From NCBI RefSeq assembly GCF_004217225.1, contig NZ_SHKM01000001.1, forward strand, positions 1,916,732 to 1,980,731: a DNA stretch of 64,000 bases. Direction: 5' to 3'. Shown piece after piece: positions 34,304-43,877 of the stretch. The notes beneath the pieces are model-generated. The model saw nothing but the letters and a program-made list of their open reading frames with translations. It was not told the DNA's origin and did no database searches. Source of the stretch: Azospira oryzae (GTDB taxonomy: Bacteria > Pseudomonadota > Gammaproteobacteria > Burkholderiales > Rhodocyclaceae). Each line of letters begins with the position of its first letter. Within the stretch, counting starts at the first letter, position 1. The translations under genes were made by a program, and so were the position numbers.

Positions 34304-36233
34304 GTCGGCTCCTAGCGTAGTTGAGCGGTCCGCCCGTGAAGGGGGCGAAACCGGTGCCGAATATTACGCCGGCGTCCGCCAGCTCGGCATCCGCTACGAC
34401 ACCTGCATCGACCAATTGTTGCGTCCGCTGCAGCAGGGGCTGCACCAGCCGTTCGGCCAGACCGGCCGGCACTGCGCCCGCCGCCCCCTTCTGGATCTTG
34501 CCGGCCGGATAGGCGTAGAAACCCTTGCCGCTCTTGCGCCCCAGATCGCCGCGCTCGAAGCGTTGCACCAGGCACTTGGGCGGCTCCGTACCGTTGCCGG
34601 CCAGGGCCTTGCCGGCCGCCATGGCAATGTCCAGGCCGACGGTGTCGGCCAGTTCGATGGGCCCCATGGGCATGCCGAAGGCCAGGGCCGCTTCATCCAC
34701 CGTCTCCGGGGCGATGCCCTCGTCCACGCAGCGCATGGCTTCCAGCAGGTAGGGGCCGAGCACGGCATTGACCAGGAAGCCGGGGGCGCTCTTAACCGGC
34801 AGGGGCAGCTTGTCGATGCCGCGCACGAAGGCGCAGGCCTGGCGCGTCACTTCCGCATCGCCGCCCTCGGCCGTCACCACCTCCACCAGGGGCATCTTCG
34901 CCACCGGGTTGAAGAAGTGGATGCCCACCAGGCGTTCCGGCCGCTGCAGGACGGTACGGATGTCCTCCAGCTTCAGGCTGGAGGTGTTGGTGGCCAGCAC
35001 GGCATCGGGCTTCATCCGGGCCTCCAGGCCCTTGAGCAGGCTGTGCTTGGCTTCCAGGTTCTCGAAGATGGCCTCGATGACCACGTCGGCATGGGCGGCG
35101 CCGTGGCCTTCCGGATCGGGGATGAGCCGGTCCATGACGGCGCGCAGCTGCAGCTTGTCCCTGATGCGCCGGGCAAAGCCGGCGTGGGCCCGCTTGATGG
35201 CAGGAGCGATGCGCTCCACGTTCTGGTCCTGCAGGGTCACGGTGAGACCGCGGCCGGCGCACCAGGCGGCGATGTCTCCCCCCATGACGCCGGCCCCCAC
35301 CACGTGCACCCGCTTGGCGACGAAAGCGGAATCCTTGCCGAAAGCCTTCAGCCGCTCCTGCAGGTGGAATACCCGCACCAGGTTGCGGGCGGTGGCGGAA
35401 CGGACGATGCGATCGGTGATCTCGGGCGCCGCCAGGGCGTTGCCGTCGTACTTGGCCCACAGGTCGATGATGGCGTAGGGCGCTGGATAGTGCTCGGGAC
35501 GGGCCCGCTTGGCCACCTGCTTGCGCGCCTGGCCCGCCACCACGCCGCGCAGGGGGCCCAGGAAGAGGCGCTGCAGCAGCGGCAGGGGCTTGCGGGACGG
35601 CGGGTTGAGGGCCAGCTGGCGGGCAGCGGATTCCATCACCCGGGGCGGCACGCACTCGTCGGCCAGGCCCAGGCGCTTGGCCTTTTTCGCATCCACGGTC
35701 TTGCCGGCCAGCATCAGGTCCAGGGCCACGGCGGGACCGACCCGCCGGGGCAGGCGCAGCATGCCGCCCCAGCCGGGGAAGATGCCGAGCATGACTTCGG
35801 GCAGGCCCAGCTTGGTGCCCGGCTCGTCCACCACCAGCAGGGTACGGCAGGCCAGGGCCAGTTCCAGGCCGCCGCCCAGGCAGTGGCCCCGCACCAGGGC
35901 CAGGGTCGGATAGGGTACGGCGGCGAGGCGGTTGAACAGCTCCCAGCCCCGGGCCACCATGGCCTTGGCGGCCTCCGGCGAATCCAGCTGGTCGAATTCG
36001 GAAATGTCGGCCCCGGCAATGAAGCCGGCGCTCTTGGCGGAGCGGATGATGAGGGCCTTGGGCGGCTGGCGGTCGAGCTCGTCCAGCACGCCGGAGAGTT
36101 CGGCCATGACGGCCTTGGACAGGGAATTGGCACTCTCCCCGGCCTTGTCCAGGGACAGCCAGGCGAGGCCGCCGGCCTCCCGGGTGAGGTGCCAGTGCTG
36201 TTGGGTCAGGGAGGTTTGGGTATGCATGTTCAT
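34296..36233 (-). CDS. Enoyl-CoA hydratase/3-hydroxyacyl-CoA dehydrogenase (FadB/FadJ type)
   Basis: A 645-residue bifunctional beta-oxidation enzyme with hydratase first. The crotonase part has IAGADISEF (72-80), the oxyanion-hole HCLGGGLELAL with E124, and the second catalytic Glu E146 in LPEVMLGIFPGWGG. The dehydrogenase part has the NAD motif VVGAGVMGGDIA (about 308) and the catalytic-His stretch GIHFFNPVAKMPLVE (about 439). It is some 70-80 residues shorter than E. coli FadB/FadJ. It follows the DegV gene by nine bases and overlaps yciA downstream. Confidence 0.92.
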   Translation of the reverse strand: MNMHTQTSLTQQHWHLTREAGGLAWLSLDKAGESANSLSKAVMAELSGVLDELDRQPPKALIIRSAKSAGFIAGADISEFDQLDSPEAAKAMVARGWELFNRLAAVPYPTLALVRGHCLGGGLELALACRTLLVVDEPGTKLGLPEVMLGIFPGWGGMLRLPRRVGPAVALDLMLAGKTVDAKKAKRLGLADECVPPRVMESAARQLALNPPSRKPLPLLQRLFLGPLRGVVAGQARKQVAKRARPEHYPAPYAIIDLWAKYDGNALAAPEITDRIVRSATARNLVRVFHLQERLKAFGKDSAFVAKRVHVVGAGVMGGDIAAWCAGRGLTVTLQDQNVERIAPAIKRAHAGFARRIRDKLQLRAVMDRLIPDPEGHGAAHADVVIEAIFENLEAKHSLLKGLEARMKPDAVLATNTSSLKLEDIRTVLQRPERLVGIHFFNPVAKMPLVEVVTAEGGDAEVTRQACAFVRGIDKLPLPVKSAPGFLVNAVLGPYLLEAMRCVDEGIAPETVDEAALAFGMPMGPIELADTVGLDIAMAAGKALAGNGTEPPKCLVQRFERGDLGRKSGKGFYAYPAGKIQKGAAGAVPAGLAERLVQPLLQRTQQLVDAGVVADAELADAGVIFGTGFAPFTGGPLNYARSRHA

Positions 36234-36242
36234 GGTCTACCT

Positions 36243-37187
36243 TCAGTGAAAGGTATGGCTACCGGCGGCAAAGGCCAGGGACACCGCCCCCGTGCCCACG
36301 TTGACCGCGGCGGTGTTGCTCATCATGGAAATCAGGATCTCGGCGCCCTTCTCCTGCACCGCCGCCGCCAGGTCGGCATAGCCGGGCAGGCCGGGCACGG
36401 TGGCCGGATCGCCGCCGTAGCTGATGCAGACGTGGGGCGACTCCAGGCCGGCCCGCACCTGCCGCGCCGCGTTGGCGAAGAGGCGCTGCACGCCGGCCTC
36501 GAAGCCGCGCACCTTGGCGATGGAGCGGGTGACGTCCCGGTTGCAGTGCAGGATGGGCTTCATGTCCAGCATCTGGCCGAGCTTGTAGGTGCCCCAGTTG
36601 ATGCTGCTGTCGCCCTTCTTGGCGGCCCGCTTGTAGATGTGGAAGAGGTCCGCCGGCACCAGGTAGGTGTGGATGTGGTCCACCAGCTGGCGCAGGCGGG
36701 TGCCGATCTCGCTGGGCGTGCCGCCGAGACGGATCAGGCGCACCGCTTCCGCCGCCAGCACGGCCTGGCCGGTGAACAGGTTGCGGCTGGAGAGCACGCA
36801 CAGGCCGAAGCGGCCCGGCTTGCCGATTTCCCGGCGCGGGTCCTTGTACTTGGTGAGGACGGTGCGCGAGGCCTGCATGGCATGGTCGTAGATGGGGCTG
36901 CGCTCGCTGGTGATGGTGAGGACGAAGACGTAGTCGTAGTCGATCACCATCTTGTCCAGGAACACCTGCTCGATCTGGGCCGGGCTGTAGGGGAAGGACT
37001 CGGCAAAATCCTCGCTGCGCCGGTCCACATGGGTGGCGTAGAAGCGATGGGTCTCGTCCGGGTCGCGCCGGTCCTGGATCACCGCGCCGCCGATGCGCAG
37101 GGAGATGGGCAGGACCACGATCTCGTGCTCGTCGAGGAACTGCCGGGGCAGGTCGCAGCAGGAATCGACAATGATGCCGATGCGCAT
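36243..37187 (-). CDS. DegV (FakB-like fatty-acid-binding) family protein
   Basis: A 314-residue DegV protein. The N-terminus IGIIVDSCCDLPRQFL is the family signature, followed by VFVLTITSERSPIY in the place of the acyl-carboxylate-binding Ser loop and AGLESPHVCISYGGD near the end. In Gram-positive bacteria DegV proteins (FakB) hold a fatty acid and present it to the kinase FakA. ATG 37187 gives the proper family start; the track of open frame continues 11 codons upstream into the thiolase gene. It lies inside the beta-oxidation operon, seven bases after the thiolase stop. Confidence 0.85.
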   Translation of the reverse strand: MRIGIIVDSCCDLPRQFLDEHEIVVLPISLRIGGAVIQDRRDPDETHRFYATHVDRRSEDFAESFPYSPAQIEQVFLDKMVIDYDYVFVLTITSERSPIYDHAMQASRTVLTKYKDPRREIGKPGRFGLCVLSSRNLFTGQAVLAAEAVRLIRLGGTPSEIGTRLRQLVDHIHTYLVPADLFHIYKRAAKKGDSSINWGTYKLGQMLDMKPILHCNRDVTRSIAKVRGFEAGVQRLFANAARQVRAGLESPHVCISYGGDPATVPGLPGYADLAAAVQEKGAEILISMMSNTAAVNVGTGAVSLAFAAGSHTFH

Positions 37188-37194
37188 GGCGGCC

Positions 37195-38493
37195 TCAGCA
37201 GGTTTCCACCAGCATGGCACCGCCCTGGCCGCCGCCGATGCAGATGCTGGCGACGCCCCGCTTGCCGCCCCGGGCTTTCAGGGCATGCAGCAGGTGCAGC
37301 ACGATGCGGGCGCCGGAGGCGCCCACCGGATGGCCCTGGGCCACGGCGCCGCCATCCACGTTGAGCTTGTCCTGGTCCAGGCTGCCCAGGGCACCGGGCA
37401 GGCCCAGTTCCTCGCGGCAGTAGGCATCGTCTTCCCAGGCCTTGAGGCAGCCCAGCACCTGGGCAGCGAAGGCCTCGTTGATTTCCATCAGGTCCACATC
37501 GTTGAGGCCCAGGCCGTGGCGCTGCAGGATGGGAGTCACCGCATGTACCGGGCCCAGGCCCATCTGGGAAGGATCGAGGCCGGCCCACTGGGCGTCCACG
37601 ATGCGGCCCAGGGGCTCGAGCTTCCAGCGCTTGACGGCGCTTTCGGAAGCCAGCAGCAGCCAGGCGCCGCCATCGGTGATCTGGGAACTGTTGGCCGGAG
37701 TGACCCGGCCGTACTTCTTGTCGAAAAAGGGCTTGAGCTTCTTCATCCCGTCCATGCTGGCATCGGCCCGCACGCCATCGTCCTCGGCATAGACGGTGCC
37801 GTCGTTGCCGACCAGGGGCACGATCTCGCCGAAGGCCTGCTTGGCCCGGCCGGCCATGACCCGCTGGTGGGAGCGCACGGAAAAGGCATCCATCTCTTCC
37901 CGGCTGATGCCGAAGCGCCAGGCCAGGTTTTCCGCCGTCTGTCCCATCAAGAGGCCCACCACCGGATCGGTCAGGCCCTTCATCAGGCCGATCACCGGAT
38001 TGAGCAGCACGCTCGGGCGCAGCTTGAGGAAGTGCCCGGCCTTCTGGCCCAGGGTCTTCATCTGCATCATGCCGGCGAACCACAGCACCATGGCGTCGTT
38101 GTAGAGCAGGGGCGCCCGGGACAGGGCGTCCACGCCGCCGGCCAGGACCAGTTCGGAACGACCGGACTGGATGTTGGCCATGGCCGAATCCAGGGCCTGC
38201 ATGCCGGAGGCGCAGTTGCGCATCACCGTCCAGCCCGTCACCTTGTTGCCGCAGCCCAGGCGCAGGGCCGCTACCCGGCCGATATTCACCTCGTCCGGGC
38301 TGGGGCTGGCACAGCCCAGCACCACCTCGTCCAGATCCTCCGGGGCGAAGGGCTGGCGGGCCAGAAGGGCCCGCCCGGCCTGCACGGCAAGATCGGCGGC
38401 CGAGAACGGGCCGGGCCCGTTCTTCGCCTTGAGGAACGGGGTGCGTGCCCCATCCACCACGTAGACCGGCTCAAATGCTTGCTGCTGGGCCAT
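37195..38493 (-). CDS. Acetyl-CoA C-acyltransferase (FadI-type thiolase)
   Basis: A 432-residue thiolase of the FadI branch. The nucleophilic cysteine is C94 in MRNCASGMQAL; the His motif is GGAVAQGHPVGASGA and the C-terminal cysteine motif ASICIGGGQGGAM. Insertions such as the hydrophobic stretch after LLYNDAMVLW distinguish it from the 399-residue FadA in cluster A, and suggest membrane or partner association as in FadI/FadJ complexes. It is 101 bases after fadE and seven before degV. The gap before it holds two CCCGGGATC copies. Confidence 0.92.
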   Translation of the reverse strand: MAQQQAFEPVYVVDGARTPFLKAKNGPGPFSAADLAVQAGRALLARQPFAPEDLDEVVLGCASPSPDEVNIGRVAALRLGCGNKVTGWTVMRNCASGMQALDSAMANIQSGRSELVLAGGVDALSRAPLLYNDAMVLWFAGMMQMKTLGQKAGHFLKLRPSVLLNPVIGLMKGLTDPVVGLLMGQTAENLAWRFGISREEMDAFSVRSHQRVMAGRAKQAFGEIVPLVGNDGTVYAEDDGVRADASMDGMKKLKPFFDKKYGRVTPANSSQITDGGAWLLLASESAVKRWKLEPLGRIVDAQWAGLDPSQMGLGPVHAVTPILQRHGLGLNDVDLMEINEAFAAQVLGCLKAWEDDAYCREELGLPGALGSLDQDKLNVDGGAVAQGHPVGASGARIVLHLLHALKARGGKRGVASICIGGGQGGAMLVETC

Positions 38494-38594
38494 GTCTCTC
38501 TCCTTTGGTTTTGTCTTTTACGTTTCTGCTTGTAATCGTCCCGGGATCACCCACAAGGGGCGCCCCGGGATCGTGGGTCCTGCTGGCAGGGCGT

Positions 38595-40931
38595 TCAGGC
38601 CGCCTTGCGCACTTCCGGCTTGTTGAGGGCCGTGGCCACACCGAAGTCGGGGGCAAAGTCGTCCACACGGATGACGATGTCCCGCAGTTCGTTGCGCCGC
38701 TTGATCACTGCGTACTCGGCGGCAGACAGGACGCCGGCCTCGTAGGCGGCCAGGGCCACATCGCGCACGTTGGCGAGGGGGTTGCCGTCGAACTTGCCAC
38801 TCTTTTCCGCTTCCCGGATCTTGGCCTCGATGGGCTCGGCTTCCAGGGTGGCGGTCAGGGCCAGCTCGATGGCGCCCACGGCATCCGCTTCCGTCTTGGC
38901 GACGAAGCAGCCGGCGGTGAGGCGCTCCCGGGTGGCGCTGGGGGAGATCAGGGCCTTGGCCACCTGATGGCCGATGTCGTCGGACGGCACCACATGGGGA
39001 CGGCCGAAGGGGAAGATGACCTTCTTCAGGAACCAGCCCACCAGCGGGCTCGGGTAGTTGGCGAGGACGCCGTCAAAGGCTTCCTGGGCCTGCACCAGGG
39101 AATCCAGCACCGACCAGTGCATGAGGGCCGCATCGGCCTGCTGCCGGCCTTCCGCCTCGTAGCGCTTCAAGGTGGCGGAGATCAGGTACATCTGGGCCAG
39201 GATGTCGCCGAGACGGGCGGAGATTTTTTCCTTGCGCTTCAGACCGCCGCCCAGGACTAGCATGGAGACGTCGGAAAGGAAGGCGAAGGCAGAGGAGAAG
39301 CGGGTCAGCTGCTGGTAGTAGCGGCGGGTCTCCGGCGCCACGTCGGCACCGACGCCGGCGAAGCGGGCACCTGTCAGGCCCAGCAGCAGGGCGCGCACGC
39401 CGTTGCCGATGGAGAAGCCCATGTGGCCGAACAGTGCCTTGTCGAAGCCGACCAGGTCGTTCTTCTGGGCGGCCTGCATTTCGGCCAGCACGAAGGGATG
39501 GCAGCGGATGGCGCCCTGGCCGAAGATGATCAGGCTGCGGGTGAGGATGTTGGCGCCTTCCACGGTGATGCCGATGGGAATCTGCTGGTAGGCACGGCCG
39601 AGGAAGTTGGAGGGGCCGAGGCAGATGCCCTTGCCGCCGATCACGTCCATGCCGTCATTGACCACCTTGCGGGCCCGTTCGGTGACGTGGTACTTGGCGA
39701 TGGCGGAGACCACGGAGGGCTTCTCGCCCAGATCGACGGCGCCGGCGGTCATGACCCGGGCGGCGTCCATCATGTAGGTGTAGGCGCCGATGCGGGTAAG
39801 GGCCTCTTCCACGCCTTCGAACTTGCCCACGGCCATCTTGAACTGGCTGCGGACCCGGGCGTAGGCGCCGACGGCACGGGCGGTGAGCTTGGCCATGCCG
39901 GTGTTGGAGGAAGGCAGGGAGATGGAGCGGCCGGCAGCCAGACACTCCATCAGCATGCGCCAGCCCTGGCCGGCCATCTTGGGACCGCCGATGATGAACT
40001 CCAGGGGCATGAACACTTCCTTGCCCCGGGTCGGACCGTTGTGGAAGGCGGCGTTCAGGGGGAAGTGGCGGGTGCCGATTTCCACGCCGGGGTGGTCGTT
40101 GGGGACCAGGGCGCAGGTGATGCCGATATCCTTCTTGTCGCCCAGCAGGCCCTGGGGATCGTAGAGACGGAAGGCCAGGCCGAGCACGGTGCACACCGGG
40201 CCCAGGGTGATGTAGCGCTTGTCCCAGGTGACCTTCATACCCAGCACTTCCTGGCCCTGCCACATGCCCTTGCAGACCACGCCGTAGTCGGGGATGGAGG
40301 CCGCATCGGAACCGGCCCAGGGGCTGGTGAGGGCGAAGGCGGGCACGTCGATGCCCTTGGCCAGGCGGGGCAGGTAGTGGTTCTTCTGCTCGTCGGTGCC
40401 GTAGTGCAGCAACAGCTCGGCCGGGCCGAGGGAGTTGGGCACCATGACGGACACGGCCAGGGCGGAGGAACGGGTGGACAGCTTGGTCACCACCTGGGAA
40501 TGGGCGTAGGCGGAGAATTCCAGGCCGCCGTACTTCTTCGGGATGATCATGCCGAGGAAGCCCTTGTCCTTGATGTACTGCCACACATCGGGCGGCAGGT
40601 CATACAGCTCGTGGGAGACCTTCCAGTCGTCGGTCATGGCGCAGGCCTGATCGACCTCGTTGTCCATGAAGGCCTGTTCTTCGGCCGTCAGCTTGGGCTG
40701 GGGATAGGCCATCAGCTTCTGCCAGTCAGGCTTGCCGCGGAACAGCTCGCCCTCCCACCAGACGCTGCCGGCTTCCAGCGCCTCCCGCTCCGTGTCGGAC
40801 ATCTGGGGCAGGATGCGCTTGTAAATGGAGAAAAGAGGCCGGCTGATCAGGGCCCGACGCAGAGGACGGACACTGATCAGCACGGCTAACGTCAAGAGTG
40901 TTGCCACACTCAACAGAGGGATGATGCTCAT
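38595..40931 (-). CDS. fadE: Acyl-CoA dehydrogenase, FadE type
   Basis: A 778-residue FAD-dependent acyl-CoA dehydrogenase, the first oxidation of each beta-oxidation turn. Length and an N-terminal hydrophobic segment (about residues 5-25, PLLSVATLLTLAVLISVRPL) match E. coli FadE, a membrane-attached enzyme twice the size of ordinary ACADs. Core motifs include ALTSPWAGSDAASI, GPTRGKEVFMPLEFIIGG and VIGGKGICLGPSNFLGRAYQ. It lies 86 bases downstream of the TetR regulator gene, probably on the same message, and supplies the dehydrogenase step that cluster A lacks. Confidence 0.95.
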   Translation of the reverse strand: MSIIPLLSVATLLTLAVLISVRPLRRALISRPLFSIYKRILPQMSDTEREALEAGSVWWEGELFRGKPDWQKLMAYPQPKLTAEEQAFMDNEVDQACAMTDDWKVSHELYDLPPDVWQYIKDKGFLGMIIPKKYGGLEFSAYAHSQVVTKLSTRSSALAVSVMVPNSLGPAELLLHYGTDEQKNHYLPRLAKGIDVPAFALTSPWAGSDAASIPDYGVVCKGMWQGQEVLGMKVTWDKRYITLGPVCTVLGLAFRLYDPQGLLGDKKDIGITCALVPNDHPGVEIGTRHFPLNAAFHNGPTRGKEVFMPLEFIIGGPKMAGQGWRMLMECLAAGRSISLPSSNTGMAKLTARAVGAYARVRSQFKMAVGKFEGVEEALTRIGAYTYMMDAARVMTAGAVDLGEKPSVVSAIAKYHVTERARKVVNDGMDVIGGKGICLGPSNFLGRAYQQIPIGITVEGANILTRSLIIFGQGAIRCHPFVLAEMQAAQKNDLVGFDKALFGHMGFSIGNGVRALLLGLTGARFAGVGADVAPETRRYYQQLTRFSSAFAFLSDVSMLVLGGGLKRKEKISARLGDILAQMYLISATLKRYEAEGRQQADAALMHWSVLDSLVQAQEAFDGVLANYPSPLVGWFLKKVIFPFGRPHVVPSDDIGHQVAKALISPSATRERLTAGCFVAKTEADAVGAIELALTATLEAEPIEAKIREAEKSGKFDGNPLANVRDVALAAYEAGVLSAAEYAVIKRRNELRDIVIRVDDFAPDFGVATALNKPEVRKAA

Positions 40932-41017
40932 GGATGCTGTCTCCTTTTATGGTCTCGCGGCCAATCTGTGTCGGCTCTTCGAGTTGTTATTCCGTGGTTA
41001 CTACAAGGTTTGCAACT

Positions 41018-41716
41018 TCAGCTTTCGAACTGGGGCAACTGGGCACGCAGGCCGCCGAGGAGGAAGGACATGAGCCGAGGCAGCAGCTTGTCCAGCCCCT
41101 CGTCCGCCTCCTGGGGCTCGATGCCCCAGTCGGTGACGATGCGCAGGGCGTCCGTACCGGCGATGGCGTAGGACGTGGCGCCGAGCATGAAATGGAAGCG
41201 CCAGACGATTTCCGCCTTGGGCACATCCGGCAGGGCCTTGAACAGGGCCTGCTTGTAACGGTCCACCACCCCGGCGTATTCCTCGGCGAAGAAGGCGCGG
41301 ATGAAACCGGAGGGTTCGGTCATGGTGCGGCCGATCAGGCGCAGGAAGGTGCGCCCGCCCAGGGCCTCGTGCTCGGCCATGCGGATCAGGGTGCCGAAGA
41401 AGGCATCGACGATCAGAGACGGCTTGAGGGGCTTGCCGGCGGCTTCGGCCTCCAGCTCGTCGAGGATGCGCAGGCGCTCCTGGTTGAGCCAGGTGAGACG
41501 GCGGCGGAACACTTCCTGGATCAGCTGTTCCTTGGAGCCGAAGTGGTAATTCACCGCGGCCAGATTGACCCCGGCGGCGCCGGTGATCATGCGCATGGAG
41601 GTCCCTTCGAACCCGTTCTCGGTGAACAGGTGTTCGGCGGCGTCAAGAATGCGCTCCCGGGTATCGGCGCTGTTCTTGGCATCGGCGGGCGGCAGGGACT
41701 GGGCAGCTTGGGTCAT
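41018..41716 (-). CDS. TetR family repressor, PsrA-like
   Basis: A 232-residue TetR regulator: DNA-binding domain at about residues 20-66 (DTRERILDAAEHLFTENGFEGTSMRMI, then GVNLAAVNYHFGSKEQLI) and a larger ligand-binding C-domain. Its position at the head of the fadE operon, and the CAAAC-N4-GTTTG operator before it, point to a PsrA-type repressor relieved by a long-chain fatty acid or acyl-CoA. ATG 41716 was preferred to a TTG at 41737 because the TTG lies within the operator. The ribosome binding site is weak. PsrA identity is an inference from context and operator. Confidence 0.85.
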   Translation of the reverse strand: MTQAAQSLPPADAKNSADTRERILDAAEHLFTENGFEGTSMRMITGAAGVNLAAVNYHFGSKEQLIQEVFRRRLTWLNQERLRILDELEAEAAGKPLKPSLIVDAFFGTLIRMAEHEALGGRTFLRLIGRTMTEPSGFIRAFFAEEYAGVVDRYKQALFKALPDVPKAEIVWRFHFMLGATSYAIAGTDALRIVTDWGIEPQEADEGLDKLLPRLMSFLLGGLRAQLPQFES

Positions 41717-41731
41717 GTTGGGGCGAGCTAA

Positions 41732-41778
41732 ATTCAAACGAGTGTTTGAATCATATGTTTAAAAAAAATGAAGTGCAA
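41732..41778 (-). promoter_or_regulatory. Promoter and autoregulatory operator of the TetR gene
   Basis: Read leftward: -35 TTGCAC (41778-41773), 17-base spacer with a T-rich run, -10 TATGAT (41755-41750), then the dyad ATTCAAAC-N4-GTTTGAAT (41751-41732) which touches the -10. Repressor binding would block initiation. It should control the TetR gene and the fadE cluster downstream. It matches the palindrome at 32412-32445. Confidence 0.7.
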
Positions 41779-41998
41779 TAGATTCGGTAAAGTTTTTTCA
41801 AGGCGTCTTTACACGGCCACCGGCACCGGCCCGAAAGCCAATAGGGACGCCACTTTCCAGGCACGGCAGACCAGCAGGCCCGCCCCTTCTGCCTCCCGGG
41901 CCGGCGCCATTGCGTTACCACACCCCTGCCCGTCCCGCTATCAGGAAATCCCGCACAAGTGCCGGGGCCCGGCGGCGGCCCCCTGCTAGAATTGGGCC

Positions 41999-43828
41999 AT
42001 GCGCCGCTCATCCTCTGCCCACCTGCCCCGCCCCGCCGGCGAAGTCCATGCCTGGCCCACCATCCGCACCCTGTTTCCCTACCTGTGGCAGTACAAGTGG
42101 CGAGTTTCCGCCGCCCTGATCGCCCTGGTCAGCGCCAAGCTGGCCAGCGTCGCCGTGCCCCTGGTGTTCAAGCAGATGATCGACAGCCTGTCGCCCCAGG
42201 AGACGGCCCTGGCCCTGCCGGTGCTGCTGCTCCTGCTCTACGGCGGCCTGCGCTTCGGCACCGCCCTGTTCACCGAGCTGCGGGAAATGCTCTTCGCCCG
42301 GGTCACCCAGCGGGCGGTGCGGCGCATCGCCCTGGAGGTGTTCCGCCACCTGCACTCCCTGTCCCTGCGTTTCCACCTGGACCGCCAGACCGGCGGCGTC
42401 TCCCGGGACATCGAACGGGGCTCCCGCTCCATCTCCAGCCTGATCAGCTACACCCTCTATTCCATCCTGCCCACCCTGGTGGAGCTGGGCCTGGTGCTGG
42501 GCATCCTGCTGACCCACTACGACTGGGTCTTCGCCGCCATCACCGCCGCCTCCCTGGTGGCCTACATCGTCTTCACCGTGCAGGTGAGCAACTGGCGCAT
42601 CGGCATCCGCCGCGCCGTCAATGAAATGGACTCGGCTGCCAACTCCCGGGCCATCGACAGCCTGCTCAACTACGAGACGGTGAAGTACTTCAACAACGAG
42701 GATTACGAGGCCAGGCGCTACGACAGCCAGATGCAGCAGTGGGAGGATGCCGCCACCCGCAGCCAGGTCACCCTCTCCTTCCTCAATCTGGGGCAGCAGG
42801 CCATCATCGCCGCCGGCGTCACCCTGATGATGTGGCGCGCCACCGCCGGCGTGGTGGCCGGCACCATGACCATCGGCGACTTGGTGCTGGTCAATGCCTT
42901 CCTCATCCAGCTGTACATGCCCCTCAACTTCCTCGGCGTGGTGTACCGGGAAATCCGCCAGGCCCTCACCGACATCGAGCGCATGTTCAAGCTGCTGGGC
43001 GAAAACCGGGAAGTAGCCGACGCGCCGGATGCCATCGCCCTGCCCCCGGGCCCGGCGGAGGTGCGCTTCGAGGCGGTGGATTTCGCCTACGATGCGGCCC
43101 GCCCGATCCTGCACGACCTCTCTTTCACCATTCCCTCGGGCCACACCCTGGCGGTGGTGGGCCACTCCGGCGCAGGCAAGTCCACCCTGTCGCGCCTGCT
43201 CTACCGCTTCTACGACGTCAGCGGCGGCGCCATCCGCATCAACGGCCTGGACCTGCGCCAGATGACCCAGGACAGCCTGCGCAGCGCCATCGGCATCGTC
43301 CCCCAGGACACGGTGCTGTTCAACGACACCCTCATCTACAACATCCAGTACGGCCGCCCCGGCGCCACCCGGGAGGAAGCCATTGCCGCCGCCCGGGCCG
43401 CCCAGCTGGAAGCCTTCGTCGAATCCCTGCCGGAGAAGTGGGAAAGCCGGGTGGGCGAACGGGGCCTCAAGCTTTCCGGCGGCGAGAAGCAGCGGGTGGC
43501 CATCGCCCGGGCCCTGCTGAAGAACCCGCCCATCCTCATTTTCGACGAGGCCACCTCGGCCCTGGACTCCAAGACCGAGAAGGCCATCCAGGCCCAGCTG
43601 GAGCTGGCGGCCCGGGGCCGCACCACCCTCATCATCGCCCACCGCCTGTCCACCGTGATGGAGGCGGACGAAATCCTGGTGCTGGAGGCCGGCCGCATCG
43701 TCGAACGGGGCCGCCACGCCGAACTGCTGGCCGCCGGCGGCGCCTACGCCCAGATGTGGGCCCTGCAGCAGCAGGAAGAACTGGGCGCTGCCCTGGCAGA
43801 CGACACCCCCAGCCTGGAGCCGGCCTGA
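41999..43828 (+). CDS. ABC exporter, ATM1/HMT1 type
   Basis: A 609-residue half-transporter with six-helix membrane domain (about residues 35-330) fused to an ATPase. ATPase motifs are Walker [10 protein letters not shown] (388-396), signature LSGGEKQR (about 491), Walker [13 protein letters not shown] and an H-loop in IIAHRLST. The sequence around [19 protein letters not shown] is characteristic of ATM1 transporters, which export glutathione-linked sulfur or metal compounds. No plus-strand promoter pair was recognised in the 237 bases upstream. The signalling operon follows 49 bases later in the same direction. Confidence 0.9.
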   Translation: MRRSSSAHLPRPAGEVHAWPTIRTLFPYLWQYKWRVSAALIALVSAKLASVAVPLVFKQMIDSLSPQETALALPVLLLLLYGGLRFGTALFTELREMLFARVTQRAVRRIALEVFRHLHSLSLRFHLDRQTGGVSRDIERGSRSISSLISYTLYSILPTLVELGLVLGILLTHYDWVFAAITAASLVAYIVFTVQVSNWRIGIRRAVNEMDSAANSRAIDSLLNYETVKYFNNEDYEARRYDSQMQQWEDAATRSQVTLSFLNLGQQAIIAAGVTLMMWRATAGVVAGTMTIGDLVLVNAFLIQLYMPLNFLGVVYREIRQALTDIERMFKLLGENREVADAPDAIALPPGPAEVRFEAVDFAYDAARPILHDLSFTIPSGHTLAVVGHSGAGKSTLSRLLYRFYDVSGGAIRINGLDLRQMTQDSLRSAIGIVPQDTVLFNDTLIYNIQYGRPGATREEAIAAARAAQLEAFVESLPEKWESRVGERGLKLSGGEKQRVAIARALLKNPPILIFDEATSALDSKTEKAIQAQLELAARGRTTLIIAHRLSTVMEADEILVLEAGRIVERGRHAELLAAGGAYAQMWALQQQEELGAALADDTPSLEPA

Positions 43829-43877
43829 TGCGCCGTACCGTGCCGGCACCGGCGGCGATGACGGCGGCCGCCTGACC

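Noticed and set aside
34092..37364. Very long plus-strand open frame (1090 codons) opposite the FadB-type and DegV genes
   Set aside because: Composition is that of a shadow frame (Gly, His, Gln, Arg-rich, no motifs), and four overlapping minus-strand genes with clear motifs occupy the same DNA.
41717..41737. TTG start for the TetR gene at 41737
   Set aside because: It would place the start codon inside the operator and near the transcription start, with no ribosome binding site; ATG 41716 fits better.
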